A DNA stretch of 64,000 nt from Paracidovorax valerianellae (GTDB lineage Bacteria; Pseudomonadota; Gammaproteobacteria; Burkholderiales; Burkholderiaceae_C), in the NCBI RefSeq assembly GCF_900102625.1, contig NZ_FMZC01000011.1, positions 1 to 64,000 on the forward strand, read 5' to 3'. Of this stretch, positions 44,835 through 58,766 are shown piece after piece. The notes under the pieces were generated by a model. It was not told the DNA's origin, did not search any database, and worked only from the letters and a program-made list of their open reading frames with translations. Each line of letters starts with the position of its first letter. Position 1 is the first letter of the stretch. Position numbers and translations under genes: made by a program.

Positions 44835-45512
44835 TCAGGCGGCGGTGGCCACGTTGGCTGCGGCCTTGCTGATGTCGAACGCGGCCGAGGAGACCTCCGG
44901 CGTTTTGCGCGGGGCGCCGGGGCCATCGTTCAAGCCCAGTTCCTGCAGCAGTTTGGGGTCCTTCAGTGCGCGTTGGGCTGCCTGCGCCAGAGCGGGCGGC
45001 GCGTCGGGCGCGGGGCTTTGCGACAGCTCGTACAAGTTCTGCGCAGTGAGTTGCTTGTCGGGGCTGCCGGCGCGGAACGTGTTCAAGACGTCCTTGACCT
45101 CGTGGTCCGGCATGGTGGGGTGGCCGAGCTTCGCCAGCAGGGGAGACATCGAGGGTTGCGCGTTCAGCATGTCGTCGAAGGCGCCGTTGGCGGCGCGATC
45201 GAAGCTGTCCACGCTGGCGATGCCGTCGCGCGTGCCCGCCGCGTCGTCGCGCGACTCCAGCGCAGAGAACAGCTTGGGGTTCGACACCATGAAGCTGGCG
45301 GCATCCGAGACATTGGTAGGCGTCTTGCCGTCCTCGTTGCGGGCCAGCTTCATCAGGTCGTTCATGTTCACCGTGTCCTGACCGCTGGAGCGCATGTGGC
45401 CGACCAGCGTGGCGCTGGCTTCGCGCCCGGCCTGGCTGCGGTTCGCGGGCAGGGAGCTGACTCCGCCCGTCAGGTTGGTGGGTTTGGCTTGCAGGTGTTT
45501 GATGGCGCCCAT
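44835..45512 (-). CDS. Putative T3-secreted protein, HrpF/NolX-like repeat character
   Basis: A 225-aa polar protein without Cys, Trp or membrane segment. The N-terminal 40 residues are Ser/Gly/Arg/Gln-rich, as in T3S substrates. Two EF-hand-like helical units can be seen: DLMKLARNEDGKTPTNVSDAASFMVSNPKLFSALESRD with VDSFDRA, and MLNAQPSMSPLLAKLG with LTAQNLYELSQSP. This pattern of N-P-x-L-F/W plus D-x-F/L recalls repeats of HrpF/NolX/HrpK-type translocon proteins. A PIP box with a fitting -10 box lies upstream and a terminator downstream, so it is a monocistronic HrpX-type gene far from the T3S cluster. Function is unproven. Confidence 0.68.
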   Translation of the reverse strand: MGAIKHLQAKPTNLTGGVSSLPANRSQAGREASATLVGHMRSSGQDTVNMNDLMKLARNEDGKTPTNVSDAASFMVSNPKLFSALESRDDAAGTRDGIASVDSFDRAANGAFDDMLNAQPSMSPLLAKLGHPTMPDHEVKDVLNTFRAGSPDKQLTAQNLYELSQSPAPDAPPALAQAAQRALKDPKLLQELGLNDGPGAPRKTPEVSSAAFDISKAAANVATAA

Positions 45513-45825
45513 TGGTGGCTCCTAGCCCGAGAGGGTGTTGTGCCGGATGAGCCCGGCGTAGAGAAACGAGCCGCATCGGATAACGCGGCGCGAGCATGGA
45601 TAGCCTTCGCTATCGGACTCGATCCTAGGAAGAGGGGTGGCCGGGCATCCGGGCGCATGCGAAGCATTGGAGCCCTGGCCGAAATTGACGCGGACGGCCT
45701 GTGCCGGCTGGCGCGGTGCCTTCAGCCGGGTGCACGCAGGGGGCAACACACCGGCGGCATGCCGCGAACGCGGCAGTCGCTGAGAGCGCGGCTAGCGTGG
45801 CTGGTCGGCAGGTGCCGCGCAGCCT
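45513..45825. other. 313-bp region between PIP-box gene and glpK
   Basis: Holds the PIP-box promoter (45659-45683), its roughly 100-nt 5' untranslated region with a GATAGC-loop-GCTATC hairpin near 45597-45616, and toward glpK a short perfect palindrome TGCCGCG/CGCGGCA at 45760-45775. No further gene seen. Confidence 0.55.
45659..45683 (-). promoter_or_regulatory. PIP box of the 225-aa putative T3-secreted protein
   Basis: Minus strand reads TTCGG, 15 nt, TTCGC. TAGGAT (YANNNT) starts after a 31-bp spacer, within the 30-32 bp window for HrpX-type promoters. Confidence 0.8.
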
Positions 45826-47358
45826 TCAGTCGAGCGACGCCTGGCGCACGGCGTGTTCCCAGCGCGCCATGAGTTCGCGGGCGCGCGGTGCGCCCAGGGT
45901 GGGCATGAAGCGGCGCTCGGCCCGCCACAGGTCGGAGAGTTCGTCGGTGCTGCGGTACACGCCGCTCGACAGGCCGGCCAGGTAGGCGGCGCCCAGGGCG
46001 GTGGTTTCGATCACCGCGGGCCGCACCACGGGAATGCCCAGCAGATCGGCCTGGAACTGCATGAGCAGGTCGTTCACGCAGGCGCCGCCGTCCACGCGCA
46101 GCTCGCTCACCGGCGCACCGCCGGCCGCCACGGCGTCGCGGCTCATGGCCTGCAGCAGCGCGGCGCTCTGGTAGGCGATGCTTTCCAGCGCCGCCCGCGC
46201 GATGTGGGCGAGCGTGGTGCCGCGGGTCAGGCCGGTGATGGTGCCGCGCGCATCGGGCTTCCAATAGGGCGCACCCAGGCCGGTGAAGGCCGGCACCATC
46301 ATCACGCCGCCCGAATCGGGCACGCTTTCGGCGAGCGACTGCACTTCGTTGCTGGCCGAGATGGCGCGCAGTCCGTCGCGCAGCCACTGCACCACGGCAC
46401 CGCCGACGAACACGCTGCCTTCCATGGCGAACTCGGGAGGTTTGTCGGCGAAGCCGCCGGGTGCGCCGTGGGCCGCCGCGGCGCCGATCTGGGCCGCGCT
46501 GGTGGTGAGCAGGCCGTTGGTGGAGGTCTGGAACTTCTGCCCCGTGTGCATGAGCATGAAGCAGCCCGTGCCATAGGTGTTCTTGGCCATGCCGGCCTTG
46601 AAGCAGGCCTGGCCGAACAGCGCGCTCTGCTGGTCGCCGGCCACGCCGCCGATGGGCAGCGCGCTGCCCAGCAGGTCGGGATGCGTGTCGCCGAAGTGGG
46701 CGCTGGACGGGCGCACTTCGGGCATGAGCGCGCGCGGAATCTGCAGCAGCTCCAGCAGGTCATCGTCCCACAGGTTGGTGCGCACATTGAAGAGCATGGT
46801 GCGCGCGGCGTTGCTGACGTCGGTCACGTGCACCTTGCCTTGCGTGAGCTGCCAGATGAGCCAGCTGTCCACCGTGCCGAAGGCCAGTTCTCCGCGCTCG
46901 GCCTGGGCGCGCGCGCCGGGCACGTTGTCCAGCAGCCAGCGCAGCTTGGTGCCCGAGAAATAGGCGTCGATCAGCAGCCCGGTCTTGGCCTGGATGGTGT
47001 CGGCCAGGCCGCGCTCGCGCAGCTCGGCGCACAGCGGCTCGGCCCGTCGGTCCTGCCAGACGATGGCGTGGTGCACGGGCTCGCCGGTGCGCCGGTTCCA
47101 CAGCACCGTGGTTTCGCGCTGGTTGGTGATGCCCAGCGCCCGCACGTCGCTGGCCTTCAGGTTCGCCTGGGTCAGCGCCTGCCGGGCGGTGGCCAGCTGG
47201 GTGCGCCAGATTTCGCGCGGATCGTGCTCCACCCAGCCGGGCTGCGGGTAGATCTGCGGCAGCTCCAGCTGCGCCTGGGCGACGATGTGGCCGCGCTCGT
47301 CGAACACGATGCTGCGGGAACTGGAGGTGCCTTGGTCGAGGGCGAGCAGATAGGTCAT
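45826..47358 (-). CDS. glpK: Glycerol kinase
   Basis: A 510-aa FGGY-family kinase converting glycerol to glycerol-3-phosphate. N-terminal phosphate loop [25 protein letters not shown]-type segment ([14 protein letters not shown]), [25 protein letters not shown] and the C-terminal signature [17 protein letters not shown] with [19 protein letters not shown]. Length is normal. It lies downstream of glpR in the same direction (43 bp), and the porin, glycerol ABC importer and glpD follow on the other side. Confidence 0.96.
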   Translation of the reverse strand: MTYLLALDQGTSSSRSIVFDERGHIVAQAQLELPQIYPQPGWVEHDPREIWRTQLATARQALTQANLKASDVRALGITNQRETTVLWNRRTGEPVHHAIVWQDRRAEPLCAELRERGLADTIQAKTGLLIDAYFSGTKLRWLLDNVPGARAQAERGELAFGTVDSWLIWQLTQGKVHVTDVSNAARTMLFNVRTNLWDDDLLELLQIPRALMPEVRPSSAHFGDTHPDLLGSALPIGGVAGDQQSALFGQACFKAGMAKNTYGTGCFMLMHTGQKFQTSTNGLLTTSAAQIGAAAAHGAPGGFADKPPEFAMEGSVFVGGAVVQWLRDGLRAISASNEVQSLAESVPDSGGVMMVPAFTGLGAPYWKPDARGTITGLTRGTTLAHIARAALESIAYQSAALLQAMSRDAVAAGGAPVSELRVDGGACVNDLLMQFQADLLGIPVVRPAVIETTALGAAYLAGLSSGVYRSTDELSDLWRAERRFMPTLGAPRARELMARWEHAVRQASLD

Positions 47359-47401
47359 AGGAAACGAGGATAAGTCAGGCGTATGAGGCGTCTTGGACGC
47401 G

Positions 47402-48166
47402 TCAGGCGGCCACGGTGCATTCCACGCCGGCATCGCGCAGCAGCGCGGGAAAGGGCTCGGGCGGCGGCGCGTCGGTGAACAGCCGGCCGATCTGCGACAG
47501 CGTGGCCGCCTGCACCATCGCCGCGCGGCTGAACTTGCTGTGGTCGGCGGCCAGCCAGACCTCGCGGGCCTGGGCAACGATGGTCTGCGCCACCTTCACC
47601 TCGCGGTAGTCGAAGTCGCGCAGCGTGCCGTCCGACTCGATGCCCGAAATGCCGATGAGGGCGATGTCCACGCGGAACTGGCGGATGAAGTCCACCGCCG
47701 CCTCGCCCACGATGCCGCGGTCGCGCGAGCGCACCACGCCGCCGGCCACGATGACTTCGAAGTCGGGCTTGCCGCTCAGGATGGCGGCCACGTTCAGGTT
47801 GTTGGTGATGACGCGCAGGCCGCTGTGGTGCATCAGCGCGCGGGCGATGGCTTCCGTCGTGGTGCCGATGTTCAGGATCAGCGAGCAGTCGTTGGGCACC
47901 TGGGCGGCCACGGCCCGCGCGATGCGGGCCTTGCCGTCGGCATTCAGCGTTTCGCGCTGCGTGTGCCCCAGGTTCTCGACGGTGGAGGTCGGCACGCGCA
48001 CGCCGCCGTGGAACCGCCGCACCAGCCCCAGTTCGGCCAGCCGCTGCACGTCCCGCCGCACGGTCTGCAGCGTCACGCCCAGCGTGTCGGCCAGTTGTTC
48101 GACCGTGGCGGACTGGCGGGCGCGCACCTCTTCGAGCAGGCGCAGTTGGCGGGGGTTGGTGTTCAC
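47402..48166 (-). CDS. glpR: DeoR-family repressor, GlpR type
   Basis: A 254-aa regulator with an N-terminal winged HTH ([36 protein letters not shown], the DeoR signature) and a DeoR-C sugar-phosphate-binding domain ([53 protein letters not shown]). I chose the GTG at 48166 ([15 protein letters not shown]) since the HTH starts about 17 residues later; no ATG fits. It sits with glpK and the glp transport genes, so glycerol-3-phosphate-relieved repression of the glp genes is expected. A conserved promoter block lies upstream at 48241-48303. Confidence 0.9.
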   Translation of the reverse strand: MNTNPRQLRLLEEVRARQSATVEQLADTLGVTLQTVRRDVQRLAELGLVRRFHGGVRVPTSTVENLGHTQRETLNADGKARIARAVAAQVPNDCSLILNIGTTTEAIARALMHHSGLRVITNNLNVAAILSGKPDFEVIVAGGVVRSRDRGIVGEAAVDFIRQFRVDIALIGISGIESDGTLRDFDYREVKVAQTIVAQAREVWLAADHSKFSRAAMVQAATLSQIGRLFTDAPPPEPFPALLRDAGVECTVAA

Positions 48167-48240
48167 GGAGGGGTCTGGCGGAGAAGCGAAGCGAAAGGAA
48201 ATGGCAGCGCAAGGCGTGCGTCGGGACTGGCCCCACTTTA

Positions 48241-48303
48241 AAGCGAACCAAAACGAACGGTTCCAGGGTAAACCTTGATGGGAAACGATCAGAAAGCAAC
48301 AAG
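48241..48303. promoter_or_regulatory. Shared glp promoter block, copy A (upstream of glpR)
   Basis: About 63 bp that matches 50031-50093 at roughly 80 percent identity with a constant offset of 1790 bp. It contains GCGAACCAAAACGAA (DeoR-like AACGAA half-sites), an AGGGTAAACCTTGAT core and AAACGATCA. Likely GlpR operator sites. Confidence 0.65.
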
Positions 48304-48424
48304 CTCGATCTGGATCGAACCATTCCGGTGTGCGGCGCGGTAGAGCTGCGTCCCTGGGTTCGTCGCGGGCGACCGCAGATGCTGGGCGGCTGAGTGCCTC
48401 GTGTGTGCGGACAAAGCCCAGGCG

Positions 48425-48449
48425 AAAAAAATCCCCCTGGCGGGGGATT
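48425..48449 (-). terminator. Rho-independent terminator after the porin
   Basis: On the minus strand ATCCCCC, 4-nt loop, GGGGGAT, followed by seven T (48431-48425). Lies 41 bp beyond the porin stop. Confidence 0.85.
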
Positions 48450-48489
48450 CGGGTTCGGGGCGCGCAGTCTCGGAAGACTGCGCAGCGCG

Positions 48490-49770
48490 TCAGAACCGGT
48501 GGCGGATCGACACGGCGATGCTGTTCACGTCCTTGCCCGGAGCGGCAGACACGCCACCGAGGAAGCCGTTGCCACCCAGCAGGTCCTGCGAGGTGTTCTT
48601 GTTTTCCAGGTGCGTCAGCACGGCGCTGACGTCGGTGCGCTTGGACAGCGCATAGGTGTAGGCCGCACCGTAGGAGTAGCGGTCGGCATTGAACGGACGC
48701 TTGTCGTTCATGCTGTTGTAGGCCACGGTCATGGTGTGCACGCCGCTGGTGATGCGGTAGCCGACCTGGAACAGCCGGGCGTCCTGCTTGAAGCCCTGGA
48801 TGAAGGCGTTCTGCACCAGGCCCGCCACCGGCGCCGTGGCCGGGTTGGCCGACAGGCTCGCGGCGATGGTCGACAGGTCGCTCGGGTGGTCGTCCTTGAT
48901 GACGGCGTACTGGCCGGACAGCGTGCCGGGGCCGATGTCCACCGTCGCACCCACGATGCCGGTCGTGAGCGACTTTTCGCCGAGCTCGTTGTTGCGGGTG
49001 TTGTAGCCGCCACCGAACGAGTAGCCGTTGCCCTTGTAGATGGCCATGATGCCCAGCAGGCGCCGTGCGCTCGGCTTGCCGGCCACTTCGCCGGCGGCGT
49101 ACATGGCGGTAGCGGTGAGGCCGTCCTTTTGCAGGGCGTACTGGATCGAGTTGCTGACGCGGATGTCGAACGAATTCGGGATCGCCACCAGCTGGCCCAG
49201 GGACAGGCTGGACTCGGTCTTCATCACGTCGAAGTTGCCGGTGGCCAGGTAACCGGGCGTGTACTGGCGGCCGAACGTGAAGGCGCCGAACGGGGTCACC
49301 AGGCCGCTGAAGATCTGGCGGTCGAAGAAGGTTTTGTTCAGGTTGACGCCGATGTTGGAGCCGATCTGGTTGGCCACGGCGGTCACTGCGGGCTGCAGGG
49401 CGGCGGGCAGGCCCAGCGAGGTCGCCGTGCTCAGCCGGTCGGGCAACTGGCCCAGCGACACGGGGCGGTTGCTGGTGTCGCCGGTGTCGGCTTCGATCCG
49501 CGCTTCCATCGTGAAGATCGCGCGGTAGCCGCCGCCCAGGTCTTCGTTGCCCTTGAAGCCCAGGCGCGAGCCTTCCATGTTGCCGCTGATCAGCCGGGTC
49601 TGGTTGCCGCCGGGGCCGCCGGTCACGTGGCTCACGCCCAGGTCCACGATGCCGTACATGTTGAGGCTGCTGCTGCCAGCCATGCCCGACGTGCCGGACG
49701 CGCTTTGTGCCATGGCGACCGACGAGATACAGGCAAGAACCGCCACCGACAGCACACGCATTTTCTTCAT
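48490..49770 (-). CDS. Gram-negative porin (beta-proteobacterial OmpC-like)
   Basis: A 426-aa outer-membrane protein. Signal peptide 1-22 (ending AMAQ), then SSLNMYGIVDLGVSHVTGG, the standard porin opening, ISGNMEGSRLGFKGNEDLGGGYRAIFTMEAR, FFDRQIFSGLVTPFGAFTFGRQYTPGY, and a C-terminal strand ending in Phe (SIAVSIRHRF) as required for BAM insertion. The ATG follows GGGAGA. It is divergent from the glycerol ABC operon across a 402-bp region with the glp promoter block, so it may be the outer-membrane entry port for glycerol; that role is inference. Confidence 0.9.
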   Translation of the reverse strand: MKKMRVLSVAVLACISSVAMAQSASGTSGMAGSSSLNMYGIVDLGVSHVTGGPGGNQTRLISGNMEGSRLGFKGNEDLGGGYRAIFTMEARIEADTGDTSNRPVSLGQLPDRLSTATSLGLPAALQPAVTAVANQIGSNIGVNLNKTFFDRQIFSGLVTPFGAFTFGRQYTPGYLATGNFDVMKTESSLSLGQLVAIPNSFDIRVSNSIQYALQKDGLTATAMYAAGEVAGKPSARRLLGIMAIYKGNGYSFGGGYNTRNNELGEKSLTTGIVGATVDIGPGTLSGQYAVIKDDHPSDLSTIAASLSANPATAPVAGLVQNAFIQGFKQDARLFQVGYRITSGVHTMTVAYNSMNDKRPFNADRYSYGAAYTYALSKRTDVSAVLTHLENKNTSQDLLGGNGFLGGVSAAPGKDVNSIAVSIRHRF

Positions 49771-50172
49771 GACATCTCCCATTTGCGAAGTTGGATAGGA
49801 GCGCCGCCGACACCGCCGACGCCCGTGAATGAAGGCCGAGACTAGGGGCAATGTTTCAAGCGGTAAAGGGTGTGAATACCGAGCAGGGCGTTTGCGACAC
49901 AGGGGAAAACCCCGAACCGCAGAGCGGCGGGCTGGGGCGGCAGCGCTCTTTTTTCAGCAATCACCCCTGCGGCTTCCGGTCTTTCGTTCGACGGAGATGT
50001 CGCGGCGCGATGGAGGCCACCGGCGTTCCCAAGCGAACGAAAACGAATCAATCGAGGGTAAACCTTGATTCAAAACGATCACAAAACAACAAGAATGATC
50101 GCAATCGAACAACGAAGATCTGGCCGCGCGCGCTCTGCGCCGCAGCTTGGGTCGCAGAAATGGGGTAGCTGC
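49771..50172. other. 402-bp divergent control region porin / glpS
   Basis: No gene seen. Contains the porin 5' region, a Gly/Cys-coding-like GC stretch without start, and at 50031-50093 the shared glp promoter block. The end (about 50090-50172) is the glpS leader. Confidence 0.5.
50031..50093. promoter_or_regulatory. Shared glp promoter block, copy B (upstream of glpS)
   Basis: Matches block A: GCGAACGAAAACGAA, then CGAGGGTAAACCTTGATT, then AAAACGATCAC. The reverse complement of 50053-50070 is AATCAAGGTTTACCCTCG, which nearly matches the glpD promoter at 56548-56566. Confidence 0.68.
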
Positions 50173-51261
<1,089 letters not shown>

Positions 51262-51262
51262 G

Positions 51263-52336
<1,074 letters not shown>

Positions 52337-52394
52337 GCGGCGTACGGCCGCCCGAAGGCGTTCAGCACCGCAGTGCGCAGCACGAAGGTTTTCA

Positions 52395-53285
<891 letters not shown>

Positions 53286-53299
53286 CCATGAAAGCATTG

Positions 53300-53361
53300 A
53301 TGATCAAATCTGCCTCCAGCGCAGGTATCACTAGGGTGGATAGCTATAAAAAGGATAGCAA
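53300..53361 (-). repeat. Dispersed intergenic repeat, copy 4 (inside the glp operon)
   Basis: Minus-strand TTGCTAT, loop, ATAGCTAT, CCCTAG, TGCGCTGGAGGC, ending TTTGATCAT; same order and spacing as copies 1 and 3. It fills almost the whole gap between the two permease genes, and its TTGCTAT end lies 3 bp before the glpQ ATG. It also creates a short spurious frame (53288-53371). Confidence 0.82.
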
Positions 53362-53363
53362 TC

Positions 53364-54176
53364 ATGCATGAGCGCCGTTTCCGCAAGCGGACGATCTTCC
53401 TGCTGGCCTATCTGGTTTTCGCGCTGTTGCCCATCTACTGGATGGTCAACATGAGCTTCAAGACCAACGCCGAGATCCTGTCCACGTTCACCTTCTGGCC
53501 GCAGGAATTCACCTGGGCCAACTACCGCACGATCTTCACCGACGAGTCCTGGTACTCGGGCTACATCAACAGCCTGATCTACGTCGCGATGAACACGGTG
53601 ATCTCGCTCACCGTGGCGCTGCCGGCGGCCTATGCGTTCTCGCGCTACCAGTTCATGGGCGACAAGCACGTGTTCTTCTGGCTGCTGACCAACCGCATGA
53701 CGCCGCCCGCGGTGTTCCTGCTGCCGTTCTTCCAGCTCTACACCACCGTGGGGCTGATGGACACGCACATCGCCGTGGCGCTGGCCCACCTGCTGTTCAA
53801 CGTGCCGCTGGCGGTGTGGATTCTGGAAGGCTTCATGAGCGGCATCCCGCGCGAGATCGACGAGACGGCGTACATCGACGGCTACAGCTTTCCGCGGTTC
53901 TTCCTCACCATCTTCCTGCCGCTGATCAAGGCCGGCGTGGGCGTGGCGGCGTTCTTCTGCTTCATGTTCAGCTGGGTCGAGCTGCTGCTGGCGCGCACGC
54001 TGACCAGCGTGAACGCCAAGCCCATCGTGGCGACGATGACGCGTACGGTGAGCGCCTCGGGCATGGACTGGGCGACGCTGGCCGCGGCCGGCGTGCTCAC
54101 CATCGTGCCGGGCGCCATCGTGATCTGGTTCGTGCGGCACTACATCGCCAAAGGCTTTGCCATGGGGCGCGTCTAG
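53364..54176 (+). CDS. glpQ: Glycerol ABC importer permease 2 (GlpQ type)
   Basis: A 270-aa inner-membrane MalG-like permease with six hydrophobic segments. First helix TIFLLAYLVFALLPIYWMV; EAA loop GIPREIDETAYIDGYSFPRFFLTIFLPL at about 155-185. ATG at 53364 directly abuts repeat copy 4, which supplies no clear ribosome-binding site in this orientation except AAAAGG, about 12 nt upstream. Not related to the E. coli phosphodiesterase GlpQ. Confidence 0.9.
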   Translation: MHERRFRKRTIFLLAYLVFALLPIYWMVNMSFKTNAEILSTFTFWPQEFTWANYRTIFTDESWYSGYINSLIYVAMNTVISLTVALPAAYAFSRYQFMGDKHVFFWLLTNRMTPPAVFLLPFFQLYTTVGLMDTHIAVALAHLLFNVPLAVWILEGFMSGIPREIDETAYIDGYSFPRFFLTIFLPLIKAGVGVAAFFCFMFSWVELLLARTLTSVNAKPIVATMTRTVSASGMDWATLAAAGVLTIVPGAIVIWFVRHYIAKGFAMGRV

Positions 54177-54277
54177 CGTGAAGAGGGAAAGAACCATGAA
54201 CTACCACCATTCGCTGCAGAGTGCGCAGATCTTCCGAGGCCTGGGGAAAGGCGCCGCAGGCGCTCAGGGGGGGGGCC

Positions 54278-54586
54278 ATGTTTGAGTGGATGGCCTGGAC
54301 CACGCCGGTGGCCGTGTTTTTCGTCTGCATCGTGCTGATGCTGGCCGGCATGGCCGTGTGGGAGGTGAAGTCCCCCACGGTCATGCGCAAGGGTTTTCTG
54401 CCGCTGGCCACGACGCGCGGCGACCGCCTTTTCATCGGGCTGCTGACCGCCGCCTACGTGAACCTGATCTTCGTGGGCATCAGCGGGCACCTGGTGCAAT
54501 GGTTCTCGCTGGCAGCCGAGCCCTCCGTCTGGATCAGCTTCGTGCTGTCGATGGCGCTGCTGGTTCTGATCCTGCGCAAGGGCTGA
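54278..54586 (+). CDS. glpU: Small membrane protein of glycerol ABC systems (DUF2160, GlpU type)
   Basis: A 102-aa protein with three hydrophobic segments (about 6-28, 50-68, 78-98). It starts MFEWMAWTTPVAVFF, with GGGGGGG just before the ATG acting as a strong purine stretch. The conserved middle (WEVKSPTVMRKGFLPLATTRGDRLFIGLL) is typical of the DUF2160 proteins that always sit between permease and binding protein in this transporter type. Probably an accessory of the permease; exact role unknown. Confidence 0.85.
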   Translation: MFEWMAWTTPVAVFFVCIVLMLAGMAVWEVKSPTVMRKGFLPLATTRGDRLFIGLLTAAYVNLIFVGISGHLVQWFSLAAEPSVWISFVLSMALLVLILRKG

Positions 54587-54716
54587 CGGCGCCCGAAAAG
54601 GGCGACGCGCCAGCCCACGGTTTTTCTCTGCTGCCGGCCCGACTCATCCCCCGGGCCCGGCAGTCGCTGGAATGCATAGGGGAGTCGATTCAACTGACTA
54701 TCAGGAGACAAGCACT

Positions 54717-56444
<1,728 letters not shown>

Positions 56445-56456
56445 AGCGGCAAAACG

Positions 56457-56481
56457 GGCCGGCGCCCACGCACCGCCGGCC
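56457..56481 (+). terminator. GC-rich hairpin between glpV and glpD
   Basis: GGCCGGCG pairs with CGCCGGCC across a 9-nt loop, 12 bp past the glpV stop. No T run, so attenuation or transcript-end protection rather than full termination. Confidence 0.5.
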
Positions 56482-56547
56482 TGATTCGCCCACCTCCCGC
56501 CCTCGTCCTTGCCTGCAAGGGCTTGGGCGGATTTGTTTTTTGCGGTC

Positions 56548-56566
56548 AATCAAGGGTTAACCCTCG
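56548..56566 (+). promoter_or_regulatory. glp promoter element, copy C (upstream of glpD)
   Basis: AATCAAGGGTTAACCCTCG, containing the perfect 12-bp palindrome AGGGTTAACCCT. With one gap it equals the reverse complement of the core of blocks A and B. It lies 32 bp before the glpD ATG. Confidence 0.65.
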
Positions 56567-56598
56567 GTTTCTTCCGCGACGCATGGACAATCGATCCC

Positions 56599-58194
56599 AT
56601 GAATACCGTGACCCCTCCCCTGTACACCAAGCGCTCCGAACTGCTGGCACGGCTGGCCGAACCCCGCCTCTACGACCTCGCGGTCATCGGGGGCGGCGCA
56701 ACGGGCCTGGGCGTGGCGCTGGATGCTGCCGCACGGGGATTCAACGTGGTCCTGGTGGAGTCACACGATTTTGCAAAGGGCACGTCTTCCCGCGCGACCA
56801 AGCTCGTGCATGGCGGCGTGCGCTATCTGGCCCAAGGCAACATTTCCCTGGTGCGCGAAGCACTGCACGAGCGCACCACGCTGCTGAACAACGCGCCCCA
56901 CCTGGCGCAGCCGCTGCCGTTCGTCATGCCGTCTTACCGCTACTGGGAGACACCGTTCTACGGCATGGGGCTGAAGGCCTACGACGTCCTGGCTGGCAAA
57001 GCCGGCCTGGGCGCCACCGAATTCCTGGGCCGCGAAAGCACCTTGCGGTTGCTGCCCACGGCCCGCAAGGAAGGGCTCAAAGGCGGGGTCAAGTATTGGG
57101 ACGGGCAGTTCGACGATGCCCGGCTGGCGCTTGCCCTGGCCCGCACGGCCGCGCAGCGCGGCGCTTTGCTCGTCAACTACTGCTCCGCCCGTGAACTGGT
57201 GCACGCGGCGGGCAAGGTCTCCGGCCTCGTCTGCGAGGACCGCGAAACCGGCAACACTTACACCGTGCAGGCGAAATGCGTGGTCAATGCCACAGGTGTC
57301 TGGGTCGACACTTTCCGCCAGCAGGACGCTGCGGCGCTCGGCCGCCCCGCGAAAGCCATCGTGGCCCCGAGCCAGGGCGTGCACATCGTGGTCGACCGGG
57401 AGTTTCTGCCCTCCGACCACGCCCTGATGGTGCCCAAGACCGCGGATGGACGGGTGCTGTTTGCCGTGCCGTGGCTGGGCAAAGTCATCCTCGGCACGAC
57501 CGACAGCCCCCGCCAGGACCTGGCGCGCGAGCCGCTTCCCTTCAAGGAAGAGGTGGCGTTCATCCTCAGCGAATCTGCCCGGTACCTCACCCGTGCCCCG
57601 GGTCCATCGGACGTGCGTAGCATCTGGGTGGGGCTTCGCCCGCTGGTCAAGCCGCAGGACGACGACGGCGACAACACGAAGAGCATCAGCCGCGAGCACA
57701 CCGTGATCGCCAGCGCGAGCGGACTGGTCACGGTCACCGGCGGAAAATGGACGACTTACCGGGCCATGGCCGAGGATGTGTTGCAAAAATGCTTCACCGC
57801 CGGGCTGTTGCCAGAGCGTCCGAGCGGAGTGACGCGCCGGCTCCCGTTGGTCGGGTCGCCAGAGGCGGCGGCAGTAAAGCATCGCATCAGTGCTGCCCAG
57901 GGGGTTCATTCTTATGGCAGCGAAGCCTCTTTCATTGGCAGCCTGCCGGGTAGCGATGTGTTCCTCGCAGAGGGGCTCACAGAGGGGATGGTGCGATTCG
58001 CGGCCCGCTACGAGTACGCGCGCACCGTCGAAGATGTGCTGGCCCGACGCAGCCGGTTGCTTTTCCTCGACGCCGCACTGGCAGCTCGTCTGGCACCCCG
58101 CGTGGCCGAGATCCTTCAGGAAGAGTTGGGCATCGATCCCCAACTCGCGGTATTTCAAGCGCTCGCAGCACAGTATTTGGCTGTCCCGTTGTGA
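56599..58194 (+). CDS. glpD: Aerobic glycerol-3-phosphate dehydrogenase GlpD
   Basis: A 531-aa FAD enzyme of the cytoplasmic membrane face oxidising glycerol-3-phosphate to DHAP with electrons to quinone. FAD motif DLAVIGGGATGLGVALDAAARGFNVVLVE at about 26-54; the GlpD signature GTSSRATKLVHGGVRYLAQG follows. LFAVPWLGKVILGTTDSP and GLVTVTGGKWTTYRAMAED are the substrate/FAD loops. Length is normal. The start at 56599 leaves 25 residues before the fold. It completes the glycerol pathway with glpK. Confidence 0.96.
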   Translation: MNTVTPPLYTKRSELLARLAEPRLYDLAVIGGGATGLGVALDAAARGFNVVLVESHDFAKGTSSRATKLVHGGVRYLAQGNISLVREALHERTTLLNNAPHLAQPLPFVMPSYRYWETPFYGMGLKAYDVLAGKAGLGATEFLGRESTLRLLPTARKEGLKGGVKYWDGQFDDARLALALARTAAQRGALLVNYCSARELVHAAGKVSGLVCEDRETGNTYTVQAKCVVNATGVWVDTFRQQDAAALGRPAKAIVAPSQGVHIVVDREFLPSDHALMVPKTADGRVLFAVPWLGKVILGTTDSPRQDLAREPLPFKEEVAFILSESARYLTRAPGPSDVRSIWVGLRPLVKPQDDDGDNTKSISREHTVIASASGLVTVTGGKWTTYRAMAEDVLQKCFTAGLLPERPSGVTRRLPLVGSPEAAAVKHRISAAQGVHSYGSEASFIGSLPGSDVFLAEGLTEGMVRFAARYEYARTVEDVLARRSRLLFLDAALAARLAPRVAEILQEELGIDPQLAVFQALAAQYLAVPL

Positions 58195-58199
58195 GGCGC

Positions 58200-58228
58200 T
58201 TGACGCACGTTTCCTTTTTTGACAAAAT
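58200..58228 (+). promoter_or_regulatory. Candidate sigma-70 promoter of the spc-type ribosomal operon
   Basis: TTGACG (58200-58205), 17-bp spacer, CAAAAT (58223-58228). A leader of about 155 nt would precede rplN. It lies in the 194-bp gap after glpD. Confidence 0.55.
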
Positions 58229-58388
58229 CGAGGGCTTCGCGTTTCAAGCGCGAGGTTTCTGCCCAACGGGAAGTGCTGCAAATGGTTTGCGGCATGGACG
58301 ACGGGCCCAAGACTGACTGGCTGATCTTCAGCCCTTGAGAAGTTCTCTGGGGCTGTCAATCCTGCTGGTGCAAGTTGGGAATATTGAA

Positions 58389-58757
58389 ATGATCCAGACA
58401 GAATCTCGGTTAGACGTTGCCGACAACACCGGCGCGAAGTCCGTCCTGTGCATCAAGGTGCTGGGTGGTTCCAAGCGTCGCTACGCCAGTGTCGGCGACA
58501 TCATCAAGGTGAGCATCAAAGAAGCCGCTCCGCGTGGCCGCGTCAAAAAAGGCGAGGTCTATAGCGCAGTGGTCGTTCGTACGGCGAAGGGTATTCGCCG
58601 TGGCGACGGTTCGCTCGTCAAATTCGATGGCAACGCAGCAGTGTTGCTCAATGCAAAGCTGGAGCCTATCGGCACTCGCATCTTTGGACCCGTGACGCGT
58701 GAACTGCGTACCGAGAAGTTCATGAAGATCGTGTCCCTGGCTCCTGAAGTTCTCTGA
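58389..58757 (+). CDS. rplN: 50S ribosomal protein L14
   Basis: 122 aa, normal length. [17 protein letters not shown] start and the L14 signature around [30 protein letters not shown]. It sits at the intersubunit face next to L3/L19. First gene of the operon here; rpsQ and the S10 genes that usually precede it are absent, replaced by glpD. Confidence 0.97.
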   Translation: MIQTESRLDVADNTGAKSVLCIKVLGGSKRRYASVGDIIKVSIKEAAPRGRVKKGEVYSAVVVRTAKGIRRGDGSLVKFDGNAAVLLNAKLEPIGTRIFGPVTRELRTEKFMKIVSLAPEVL

Positions 58758-58766
58758 GGACGCGCC

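Noticed and set aside
53288-53371. Short frame MKALMIKSASSAGITRVD... between the permeases as a small gene
   Set aside because: It is translated from repeat copy 4 and has no counterpart outside the repeat.
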